Shown in pieces: positions 1-5,800 of a stretch of DNA of 13,689 nucleotides; position 1 is the stretch's first letter, and every line of letters begins with the position of its first letter. The stretch comes from JBCCAG01 sp050330955. GTDB lineage: Bacteria > Cyanobacteriota > Cyanobacteriia > CAKZMO01. Where the stretch lies: contig JBHJHJ010000071.1 of NCBI GenBank assembly GCA_050330955.1, positions 1-13,689 on the forward strand, in the 5' to 3' direction. The notes under the pieces were generated by a model. The model made no database searches and was not told the origin of the DNA. It worked only from the letters and a program-made list of their open reading frames with translations. A program made the position numbers and the translations under genes.

Positions 1-11
1 CTGCTGTTTGA

Positions 12-341
12 CTTGTTCCAGTCGTTGCTGTTTTTTGCGCTGACTCAGGTTGTTGTGTTATTTGCCCTGACCCAGGTGTTCCTGATGGCCCTGACCCAGG
101 CGGTCCTGATGATGGCCCTGATATCGAGGTTCCGCCAGAGAGACCAAACCTGCCTGGCTTTGTAGGCGGCCCAGACGAGAGTCCAGATATCGAGGTTCCG
201 CCAGAGAGACCAAACCTACCGGGTTTTATGGGCGGCCCAGATAGAGATCCAGACATCGAGGTTCCACCAGAAAACGACTTCGGTGATGATGGCAATCCGT
301 TCAGGGGTGACCGCGATCGCTTTGGCGACGATGATAACTAG
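12..341 (+). pseudogene. 3' remnant of a Pro/Asp-rich tandem-repeat protein
   Basis: This frame is open from 12 to the TAG at 339-341. It is closed upstream by TGA at 9-11 and has no ATG, GTG or TTG in its first part; the first in-frame ATG is near 226, inside the second repeat. The translation starts with a low-complexity stretch, passes through PDPG/PDGP-type motifs, then two full copies and one partial copy of a 22-residue unit (DIEVPPERPNLPGF...). It ends in an Asp-rich tail (GDRDRFGDDDN). Frame 1 is also open from the window edge to TAG at 163, so a frameshift near the edge could join an upstream gene to this tail. The codon-phased repeat suggests it was once translated. The composition resembles secreted or disordered low-complexity proteins, but I do not recognise a family. 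It may be a decayed gene or the C-terminus of a gene starting outside the window. Confidence 0.4.
121..277 (+). repeat. 66-bp tandem repeat, about 2.4 copies
   Basis: The unit starts at ATATCGAGG at 121, again at 187, and as ACATCGAGG at 253, an exact 66-bp period. The first two copies differ at only a few, mostly third-codon, positions (for example ctgcctggc versus ctaccgggt). The third copy is cut short after about 25 bp. The period is a multiple of three and encodes a 22-residue Pro/Glu/Gly-rich unit in the frame that ends at 341. Synonymous differences between copies suggest the unit was under coding selection after duplication. Confidence 0.9.
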
Positions 342-381
342 GGCGATAACGACAACTAGGCGATGATCGCTGGCGATCGCC

Positions 382-421
382 AACACAGCGGGGACGGGTC
401 TAGGCCTGTCCCCGCTGTGTT
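382..421. terminator. Strong hairpin between the repeat frame and the kinase gene
   Basis: A 17-bp stem (382-398 with 405-421, one G-U pair) encloses a 6-nt loop (tctagg). It starts 41 bp after the plus-strand stop at 341 and ends 7 bp short of the kinase stop at 428-430. No long T-run follows on either strand; the plus strand continues attt. It is probably a bidirectional transcript-end structure shared by the two converging frames, rather than a textbook intrinsic terminator. Confidence 0.6.
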
Positions 422-427
422 ATTTCC

Positions 428-2905
428 TCATTCCGTATCAGCGGAGGATGGCCAAGGTAGCGTCGACTCTTCCAGTATGGAATCTGAATCAGCCCAGCTT
501 TCTTCAGAAGCCATATCCAGCTGCTGGTCAAAAGACTGAGGCCCTGGCATGCCGGCTACCGTTAGCGAATACCTTTGCAGCAGCACGTATAGATCTTTGA
601 GGGCTTCGCTTGCCGATTGGTAGCGCTGCTGGAATCCGTATCGGGTCATAACCGTTAGAATAGCCTGCAGCTCTGAGCTAATGTTGGCATGCTCTTGCCA
701 GAGAAGCTCGCCTGTTTTTGGATCTTCCATCAGCTTGTCGGGGGGATATCCCGTCGCAGCCTGAATTCCAACAATGCCCACGGCATAAATATCGCTACTA
801 GGTCGGGGGGTGCCAGCATACTGCTCGCTGGGCATATACCCTCTAGTTCCGATACCCACAGTGTGGGCTTGACTCTGATCGTCAGCAAACTGAGTGTGAA
901 TCTCCTTAACAGCGCCAAAATCAATAAGCACCAACCTTTGATCTAAATTCCGGCGAATGATGTTGCTGGGCTTAATATCTCTGTGAATGACGCCGTGGAA
1001 GTGGATAAATTCTAGAATTTCCAGCAGATCTCGCAAAATTTCCACAACTTTAACCTCAGGGAGCGGGCGCCCAGCGGGAAGCTCCTGCCGCAGAGGATAG
1101 CCATCGATAAACTCTTGAACAAGATAAAAATCTTCGCCCTCCTCAAAATAAGCCAGAAGCTGAGGAATTTGGTTATGCTGCCCTAATCTTTCCAAGGTTT
1201 CAGCTTCTCGGGTAAACAAGCGCTGCGAAAGGGCGAACAGCTTCGGATCGTTACTGACTGGCCGCAGCTGTTTGACCACGCACAGCGGGTTACCGGGACG
1301 CTGTGCGTCTATGGCAATGTAAGTCTCCCCAAATCCGCCTGCTCCCAGCACCTCAATCAACTGATAACGGCCCGATAGAATTCGACCCAGCAGCTCCTCC
1401 TCTCGCTCTAGCAAAAGCCCTTTCAAGCTCTCATGCTGACTGATGATTTCCTTGATGATGGGAGAGCTCGCGTACTGCTTAAGGGCGCTATGGAGCTGGA
1501 CCTTGTGAAAATTCTCGCGAATCATCGCCACAGCAATATATGAAAGCCCACAGGCCGCGATCGCCAAGATTGGCAGTGCGGTGGGGACGATCGTACGCAG
1601 CCCGACAAAAAGCACGCAGCTCAAGAGCCCATAGCCTGCAATCGCGCCAGCGGTAACGGCGCCCCGATATGCAGTAGACCCTGCGCGGCTGATGCCAATC
1701 CCAACTATCGTCGTTATCCCGAGCACAATCAGTCCATTTGTATAGGAACTGGGAATTGCGCTGATGGTTTGTCCCGTAAGTAGGGTTGCGATCGCGTTAG
1801 CATGAACCTCAATCCCAGACAAGGTCCCAAAGGGAGTCCCATGAAAATCTTGGGAGAGGGTGTAAGTTGGGCCGATTAGGACAATTTTGCCCTCAAAAGT
1901 CTTATTTTGCAGATGGTTGTTCCAGGCCTCGGCATCCACCAGCGTCCAGAACGGAATGTGGGGAAAAGTTTTCTCAGAGCCGTAGAAAAAAATGTTTTTT
2001 CCAACGATCTCCGCCGGACTAAAGGGCTCTTCTGGGAGTGCGCGGCCAGCCGCCTTGAGCGTAGCCTGATCGAACGAGGGAACGGTCTGACCTAGGTCGA
2101 GAAAATAATCCCTCTGATCAGGGTTTTGCTGCGCCAGCAGGATAGGAAACACGCTGGCGAGTCTATGGATGCGACCATCAGGTTCAATGGGAAAATTGAT
2201 CAAGCCTTCGGGAGTATCTCCAACGCGAAACTGGGGCAAGGGCTCAATTAACTGCGCAATGTCGCCTTGGTCATCAAGCAGGCTCTTTTCATAGCTGGAG
2301 GCCAGCACAACGCGATCGCCATAGGCCTCAAGCGCCTGCTGCAGCGCCCTGTCATCAGCCCGATCTTGACTGGGCTGATCAAAAATCAAGTCGAGGGCCA
2401 CCGCCTCCGCCCCAGCCGCCATCAGCTTCTCAATCGAATCAGCATAGACGCGCCGCTTCCAGGGCCAGGTCACCAGGGGCTCCAGCGATTGATAGCGTTC
2501 TGGATCGAGGGTATAAAAAGATCCCTGCTCCAGGGACGACTCATCGATTGTAACGATGACGATTTCCTCTGGTGGGTCTATGGGCCCCCGCATCTGAAAC
2601 AGCAGCACTTGCATCTGGCGCTCTAGGAATTGCACCCCCTCAGAAGCGCCAAAGGTGAGGGCGGCGGCTCCAATTGCCCAGAAGACGGCCAAAAGATACT
2701 TGAACCGAATGGGGCCAATCTGCTTGTCATTGTCTAACAGCAGCTTACTGCCCTCGTCGAGCCAGCGACTCAGGGAGGTCAAGTGCGTCGAGCGTTGAAG
2801 ACGGGTGTCGCTTGCCAGCGGCTCTATCGCACCTGAGCGGGGAAACTTATGCGAAGAAGAGGGAATGGAGCCATGGGATTGATCTGGCTTTGGCTGGCTA
2901 TTCAT
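428..2905 (-). CDS. CHASE2-domain transmembrane Ser/Thr protein kinase
   Basis: This is an 825-residue sensor kinase. Residues 1-65 are a polar cytoplasmic tail. A membrane helix at about 70-88 is followed by an extracytoplasmic CHASE2 domain (about 90-380, with IVIVTIDESSL and VALDLIFDQP). Three membrane helices follow (about 392-460), then a short linker and a Hanks-type kinase domain (about 514-780). The kinase core looks complete: glycine loop GAGGFGET at 521-528, Lys545, Glu567, HRDIKPSN with Asp643, and DFG with Asp662; the usual APE position reads PSEQ, as is common in cyanobacterial kinases. It probably senses an unknown periplasmic signal and phosphorylates cytoplasmic Ser/Thr targets. 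I chose the ATG at 2905; a TTG two codons upstream (2911) is possible and neither has a clear ribosome binding site. It is probably monocistronic, with a candidate promoter at 2972-3000. The ligand and substrates cannot be read from the sequence. Confidence 0.95.
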   Translation of the reverse strand: MNSQPKPDQSHGSIPSSSHKFPRSGAIEPLASDTRLQRSTHLTSLSRWLDEGSKLLLDNDKQIGPIRFKYLLAVFWAIGAAALTFGASEGVQFLERQMQVLLFQMRGPIDPPEEIVIVTIDESSLEQGSFYTLDPERYQSLEPLVTWPWKRRVYADSIEKLMAAGAEAVALDLIFDQPSQDRADDRALQQALEAYGDRVVLASSYEKSLLDDQGDIAQLIEPLPQFRVGDTPEGLINFPIEPDGRIHRLASVFPILLAQQNPDQRDYFLDLGQTVPSFDQATLKAAGRALPEEPFSPAEIVGKNIFFYGSEKTFPHIPFWTLVDAEAWNNHLQNKTFEGKIVLIGPTYTLSQDFHGTPFGTLSGIEVHANAIATLLTGQTISAIPSSYTNGLIVLGITTIVGIGISRAGSTAYRGAVTAGAIAGYGLLSCVLFVGLRTIVPTALPILAIAACGLSYIAVAMIRENFHKVQLHSALKQYASSPIIKEIISQHESLKGLLLEREEELLGRILSGRYQLIEVLGAGGFGETYIAIDAQRPGNPLCVVKQLRPVSNDPKLFALSQRLFTREAETLERLGQHNQIPQLLAYFEEGEDFYLVQEFIDGYPLRQELPAGRPLPEVKVVEILRDLLEILEFIHFHGVIHRDIKPSNIIRRNLDQRLVLIDFGAVKEIHTQFADDQSQAHTVGIGTRGYMPSEQYAGTPRPSSDIYAVGIVGIQAATGYPPDKLMEDPKTGELLWQEHANISSELQAILTVMTRYGFQQRYQSASEALKDLYVLLQRYSLTVAGMPGPQSFDQQLDMASEESWADSDSILEESTLPWPSSADTE

Positions 2906-2971
2906 AGACAAGGGTGTAGCAGTGAGTATGTGCCGTGATGCAACCCTGGACCTAATTTTTAAGAGTATTCC

Positions 2972-3000
2972 CTGATAATGGCGCGAATCAGCTAGGTCAA
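2972..3000 (-). promoter_or_regulatory. Candidate sigma70-type promoter of the kinase gene
   Basis: On the minus strand TTGACC (5 of 6 to TTGACA; plus-strand 2995-3000) is followed after 17 bp by TATCAG (4 of 6 to TATAAT; 2972-2977). This predicts a leader of about 60 nt before the ATG at 2905. The match is by eye only. Confidence 0.35.
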
Positions 3001-3062
3001 TCAGTGCAGGTTTATGAAATACCTGACTAAACAGATAATCCTTAACTCAGTAAAGCCTATCT

Positions 3063-3617
3063 TCAGACCAGGTCTTTGTGCAACAAAAGCCGGCTGGAGG
3101 ATTGAAATAGTCCTCCTATTCCTCCCTGACGCTGGAGGCTGAAGCCAGCCTGATGATAGAGCTGTCTTGCCGGCGTATTGTCCGCCATAACGTGGAGACT
3201 AAGGGTCGAGACGCCCCAGTCTAAGCTGATATGCTCGCAGGCTGCTAGGAGCTTGCGGGCAACGCCCAGCCGGCGGCTGCGGCGATCGACGGCTAGATTC
3301 GATAGGTATGTGAGGCGATCGCTAGGCCACCAAGCTGGAAGACTGCGAGCCGACATCTCCACTGTCCCAACAATTTTAGGCTCTACTGAATCGGCAGTGG
3401 CGAAATGCTGTATGGCAACAAGACAAACGTAATGATTTGCGGAACGCTGTAGCCGGTAGCGTAAATCCTCTCGAATACTGAATTCAAGCACGGGGTAAAC
3501 CCAACCCATAATTCCCTCGCGGGAGTGAAAACTGTCAGCGAGGAGGCTTGACAGCGGGACTAAGTCCTGAAATCGTGCTGCTCGAACCCGTAGATTTGGT
3601 GACGTCTTCTGAGCCAA
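3063..3617 (-). CDS. GNAT-family N-acetyltransferase
   Basis: This is a 184-residue single-domain protein of the GNAT fold, which transfers an acetyl group from acetyl-CoA to an amine. Motif A is visible as NLAVDRRSRRLGVARKLL (107-124), with the acetyl-CoA pyrophosphate loop R115-x-x-G118-x-A120. Motif B is N147 through Y154 and GF at 158-159. The N-terminal half (VRAARFQDLVPLSSLLADSF) fits the first strand and helices. The substrate is unknown; small-molecule amines, protein N-termini and lysines all remain possible. The start is TTG at 3617, supported by AGGAG 9 nt upstream (plus-strand 3627-3631); the next in-frame ATG is residue 37, inside the fold. It lies 253 bp downstream of the DUF2811 gene on the same strand and 151 bp upstream of the kinase gene. 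No terminator was seen between it and the kinase. Confidence 0.85.
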   Translation of the reverse strand: MAQKTSPNLRVRAARFQDLVPLSSLLADSFHSREGIMGWVYPVLEFSIREDLRYRLQRSANHYVCLVAIQHFATADSVEPKIVGTVEMSARSLPAWWPSDRLTYLSNLAVDRRSRRLGVARKLLAACEHISLDWGVSTLSLHVMADNTPARQLYHQAGFSLQRQGGIGGLFQSSSRLLLHKDLV

Positions 3618-3626
3618 CGAGACAAG

Positions 3627-3631
3627 CTCCT
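3627..3631 (-). promoter_or_regulatory. Ribosome binding site that fixes the TTG start of the acetyltransferase
   Basis: Minus-strand AGGAG lies 9 nt before TTG at 3617. It is one of few good Shine-Dalgarno matches in this window and supports the non-ATG start. Confidence 0.6.
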
Positions 3632-3753
3632 AACCCAGCGAGGAAAGCAACCCTTGATCAAGCGTATAAGCGCTTAGAGTCAATACTAGCCTAAGCGAGC
3701 GAAGCCACGCTTCAGATTTTAAATCTAGAGAGAAACCTGGTTTGGTCACGGTC

Positions 3754-3856
3754 TGACCCCTTCCACGAATGCACCTGTTGAGTCTGCCCGCAGCGCCGCT
3801 AAAGCTGAGAGATGATGTACACATTGAACCTGTAGCGGGTCTGCTGGAAGGGGCCA
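3754..3856. repeat. Inverted repeat in the gap between DUF2811 and acetyltransferase genes
   Basis: CCCCTTCCA (3757-3765) and TGGAAGGGG (3845-3853) form perfect 9-bp arms; two more pairs continue after one mismatch. The 79-bp interior has a short direct repeat (ACCTGT followed a few bases later by GTCTGC, from about 3773 and 3830). The rest of 3618-3870 holds small palindromes (TAAGCGCTTA at 3667-3676; AGATTT-T-AAATCT at 3714-3726) and no convincing gene. It could fold in a DUF2811 read-through transcript or be an old insertion scar. Confidence 0.5.
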
Positions 3857-3870
3857 TTAAGACAGCGGTG

Positions 3871-4092
3871 CTAAGCCGGGTGCTTAAACAGCGCATCGAG
3901 GTAGACCCGAGCAGTGGGTCGGTAATGCCTTGAAGTCTCTACAGTTGTGTTGCCATTCTGCAAAAGGAACAGCGATAGCGCCGCAGAAAAAACGCGATCT
4001 TGATCCCAGTCGGGGTGGTGGTCAAGATAGCTTTTGAGGGATTCGTGGAGCTCTTCAGGAATTTCAGCCAGGATACTAACGAGTGCGTTCAT
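3871..4092 (-). CDS. DUF2811 family small protein
   Basis: This is a 73-residue protein beginning MNALVSILAEIPEELHESLKSYLDHHPDWDQDRVFSAALSLFLLQNG. The core VSILAEIPEELHE...HPDWDQDRVFSAALSLFLLQNG is the signature of the cyanobacterial DUF2811 family, usually about 60-80 residues, so this copy is full length. No function is established for the family that I can name. The helical, ribbon-helix-helix-like pattern (IPEELHESL...DQDRVFSAALSLFLL) makes a small DNA-binding or antitoxin-like fold conceivable, but this is inference only. I used the ATG at 4092 because the family starts there; an in-frame start near 4185 would add about 31 Arg/Cys-rich residues foreign to the family. It diverges from pdxJ across a 602-bp intergenic region and has TATACT about 30 bp upstream. 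Confidence 0.85.
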   Translation of the reverse strand: MNALVSILAEIPEELHESLKSYLDHHPDWDQDRVFSAALSLFLLQNGNTTVETSRHYRPTARVYLDALFKHPA

Positions 4093-4120
4093 AGGGTCTC
4101 TTTTCACTAGATGGAACGGG

Positions 4121-4126
4121 AGTATA
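4121..4126 (-). promoter_or_regulatory. Candidate -10 box of the DUF2811 gene
   Basis: Minus-strand TATACT matches TATAAT at 5 of 6 positions, 28 bp before the ATG. No -35 match is seen. Just upstream, CCCC and GGGG tracts around 4129-4141 could form a small hairpin or operator. Confidence 0.25.
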
Positions 4127-4221
4127 ACCCCCGGACAGGGGACTCTCTTACAGCGCATTCGCGAACCGGTGCGCCGCGCAGTCACCCAAAATCCAGGCTG
4201 CCGTCCTGCCTTGACTGACGC

Positions 4222-4239
4222 CGATCGCTAGCGCGATCG
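4222..4239. repeat. Perfect 7-bp inverted repeat containing a HIP1 site
   Basis: CGATCGC (4222-4228) and GCGATCG (4233-4239) flank TAGC, a stem with a 4-nt loop. It lies in the DUF2811-pdxJ intergenic region and includes one HIP1 octamer. Confidence 0.6.
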
Positions 4240-4296
4240 CTCTCAGCTGTGGAATAGGACAGCGCCTTTCGGGGCCGGTCGCATCATTCTGCGCTA

Positions 4297-4463
4297 GGGG
4301 GGGTGGGGTTTGTCAATGCTGGAATACTCAGCTGGAATTTTTACAAAAAGCACAGGTTTACGAAGAATTGGGGGTTTCAGGCCGCTCTACTTAACGTAAC
4401 TTTGCAAAAAACGGGGGGTTCTCAGAAAAAAGCGGCCTGCCGCCAAAATCCCCAGCAAGGGGG
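4297..4463 (+). repeat. G-run and inverted-repeat stretch upstream of pdxJ
   Basis: Five runs of four or more G lie on the plus strand at 4297-4303, 4305-4308, 4370-4374, 4413-4418 and 4459-4463. A perfect 9-bp inverted repeat (CAGGCCGCT 4378-4386 with AGCGGCCTG 4431-4439) encloses the fourth run. GGGGG-TTT-CAG at 4370 is repeated loosely as GGGGG-TTCT-CAG at 4414. No convincing gene was found: the short frames here lack family resemblance and overlap on both strands. The stretch could be a structured leader of the pdxJ transcript or a duplex-destabilising element. Confidence 0.5.
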
Positions 4464-4491
4464 TGCAGCGGTAATAGCATCGTTGAGACCC

Positions 4492-4532
4492 TGTGGAAAA
4501 AATGGAATGGCCTGTGGAAATAGTGTGGAAAC
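4492..4532 (+). promoter_or_regulatory. Cluster of three DnaA-box-like sites upstream of pdxJ
   Basis: TGTGGAAAA (4492-4500) is the reverse complement of TTTTCCACA, the DnaA box form reported for cyanobacteria. TGTGGAAAT (4513-4521) and TGTGGAAAC (4524-4532) match at 8 of 9. All share one orientation with start spacings of 21 and 11 bp, about two helical turns and one. A fourth relative, TGTGGAATA (8 of 9), is at 4248-4256. An A/T-rich stretch with two TAAGAAT copies (4569-4575, 4585-4591) follows. The layout resembles a small origin or a DnaA-regulated promoter; which one is open. Confidence 0.4.
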
Positions 4533-4544
4533 CCTGCGGAGTAT

Positions 4545-4562
4545 CTGGGGAAAATACCCCAG
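4545..4562. repeat. Hairpin CTGGGG-AAAATA-CCCCAG
   Basis: A perfect 6-bp stem with a 6-nt AT loop lies between the DnaA-box-like cluster and the A/T-rich stretch. No T-run follows on the plus strand, so termination is unlikely. It may be an operator or part of the pdxJ leader. Confidence 0.55.
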
Positions 4563-4694
4563 GAAAGATAAGAATTACAAAATCTAAGAATCCTAGACTT
4601 CTCGGCCAACTTTGCCAGGACCGTGGCTAAATCGGGAGGATTGCAGTACTCTATGGCAACAGTCCCCTGCACTTCCTCCATTTCTCCGCCCAAG

Positions 4695-5423
4695 ATGCCC
4701 ACCCTCGGAGTCAACATCGACCACACCGCAACCCTTCGTCAGGCTAGGCGTACCGTTGAGCCCGATCCAGTCGCAGCGGCAGTTCTAGCAGAGCTAGCCG
4801 GCGCCGATGGCATCACGGTTCACCTGCGGGAGGACAGACGCCATATTCAAGACCGGGACGTCCGGCTGCTGCGGCAGACGGTGCGCACCCACCTCAATCT
4901 GGAGATGGCGGCCACCGACGAAATGGTAGCGATCGCCCTCGACGTGAAGCCAGACTACGTCACCCTGGTGCCAGAGCGGCGGGAGGAGGTGACCACCGAG
5001 GGAGGGCTCAACGTGGCGGGACAGCTCGCGCGCTTTAAGGACATCGTGACCCAGCTTCAGTCGGCAGCCATACCCGTCAGCCTGTTTATAGACCCCGATC
5101 CGAAGCAAATCGAAGCCTCGGCCCAAACCCAAAGTCAATTTATTGAACTGCACACCGGAGCCTACGCCGAGGCTAAGGGTGAACATCTGCAAAAGGAGCT
5201 GGCGCTGCTAGAGCAGGGATGCCGCTGCGCCCAGGATGCTGGGCTGCGCATTAACGCTGGCCATGGCCTCACCTATTGGAATGTCGCTCCGGTAGCTCGC
5301 CTGCCCGACATGGAGGAGCTCAACATTGGCCACACCATCGTCAGCCGTGCGGTGCTGGTGGGCATGGAGCGCGCCGTGCGGGAGATGAAGGCGCTGATTG
5401 CTCCCTCTGCTGCCATCTCTTAA
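4695..5423 (+). CDS. pdxJ: Pyridoxine 5'-phosphate synthase PdxJ
   Basis: PdxJ condenses 3-amino-2-oxopropyl phosphate with 1-deoxy-D-xylulose 5-phosphate to pyridoxine 5'-phosphate, the ring-closing step of DXP-dependent vitamin B6 synthesis in the cytosol. The 242-residue product is the usual length and a TIM barrel. Visible family blocks are LGVNIDHTATLRQARR (4-19), GITVHLREDRRHI (39-51, His43 and Arg45 at the catalytic positions), LNLEMA with Glu70, VTLVPERREEVTTEGGLNV (89-107), and INAGHGLTYWNV with His190. Position 11 is Thr where Val is usual. I chose ATG 4695 because the family begins MPTLGVNIDH; ATG 4653 would add 14 residues and has GGGAGGA (4634-4640) 12 nt upstream, so it remains possible. 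ycf54 follows 50 bp downstream, the same order as slr1779-slr1780 in Synechocystis 6803. Confidence 0.97.
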   Translation: MPTLGVNIDHTATLRQARRTVEPDPVAAAVLAELAGADGITVHLREDRRHIQDRDVRLLRQTVRTHLNLEMAATDEMVAIALDVKPDYVTLVPERREEVTTEGGLNVAGQLARFKDIVTQLQSAAIPVSLFIDPDPKQIEASAQTQSQFIELHTGAYAEAKGEHLQKELALLEQGCRCAQDAGLRINAGHGLTYWNVAPVARLPDMEELNIGHTIVSRAVLVGMERAVREMKALIAPSAAIS

Positions 5424-5440
5424 GGGCATAGTATGCCCTT
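5422..5440. repeat. 19-nt perfect palindrome on the pdxJ stop codon
   Basis: AAGGGCATA (5422-5430), a central G, and TATGCCCTT (5432-5440) form perfect 9-bp arms starting within the TAA stop at 5421-5423. There is no T-run, so it is not an obvious terminator. It could be an operator for a dimeric regulator of ycf54, 34 bp upstream of its ATG, or an mRNA end-protecting hairpin. Confidence 0.7.
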
Positions 5441-5473
5441 AGCTAACCCCTCATCTACACTAAACACCACGCC

Positions 5474-5800
5474 ATGCCAACCCACTACTACGTTGCCGCT
5501 AGCCGGAAGTTTCTGCTTGAAGAAGAGCCTATGGAAGAGGTGATTGAAGAGCGCATCCGCAACTACCACGAGCAGGAAAAAGCCATTGACTTTTGGCTCA
5601 TCGATCAGCCCGCATTCCTGCAAGCGCCGGAAATGGCCGAAGTGCGCGATCGCATCCCTCAGCCCGCCGCCGCGATCGTTTCCACCAATCCCCAATTCAT
5701 TACCTGGCTGAAGCTGCGCCTAGAATACGTGACTTCCGGCCAGTTCGATGCCCCGTCCGAAGCAATCCCAGACCCGCTGGCCTCACTGGCGACGGCGTAA
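5474..5800 (+). CDS. ycf54: Ycf54, Mg-protoporphyrin IX monomethyl ester cyclase factor
   Basis: Ycf54 (DUF2488) is needed for assembly or stability of the aerobic oxidative cyclase (AcsF/CycI), which forms the fifth ring of chlorophyll. It acts with that enzyme at the membrane. The 108-residue product is the family length and carries its hallmark blocks: YYVAASRKFLLEEEP (5-19), IDFWLIDQPAFL (38-49), AAAIVSTNPQFITWLKLRLEYV (65-86) and the ending PSEAIPDPLASL. Asp39, Phe40 and Arg82, reported as important for cyclase binding in Synechocystis, are all present at the same numbers. It has no clear ribosome binding site before ATG 5474. It lies 50 bp after pdxJ, probably on the same transcript, and its last 18 bp overlap the end of tex on the opposite strand. 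Confidence 0.95.
   Translation: MPTHYYVAASRKFLLEEEPMEEVIEERIRNYHEQEKAIDFWLIDQPAFLQAPEMAEVRDRIPQPAAAIVSTNPQFITWLKLRLEYVTSGQFDAPSEAIPDPLASLATA

Noticed and set aside
121..277. CRISPR array
   Set aside because: The 66-bp units are contiguous with no unique spacers and are in codon phase, so they are a protein-coding tandem repeat.
3630..3896. 88-codon minus-strand frame overlapping the DUF2811 end
   Set aside because: Its start lies inside the DUF2811 gene in another frame, the product is Ser/Arg/Leu-rich without a family pattern, and it spans palindromes. Only the stop next to the acetyltransferase ribosome binding site speaks for it.
4093..4185. N-terminal extension of the DUF2811 gene
   Set aside because: The extra residues are Arg/Cys-rich and absent from the family; ATG 4092 gives the normal length.
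4303..4587. 94-codon plus-strand frame upstream of pdxJ
   Set aside because: No ribosome binding site, no recognisable domain, and it runs through G-runs, inverted repeats and the DnaA-box cluster.
4623..4694. GTG start at 4623 for pdxJ
   Set aside because: The added residues are low complexity and not found in PdxJ; ATG 4695 matches the family start, with ATG 4653 as the only serious alternative.
4391..4726. 111-codon minus-strand frame overlapping the pdxJ start
   Set aside because: It starts inside pdxJ on the opposite strand and shows no family resemblance; a leaky frame through structured intergenic DNA.
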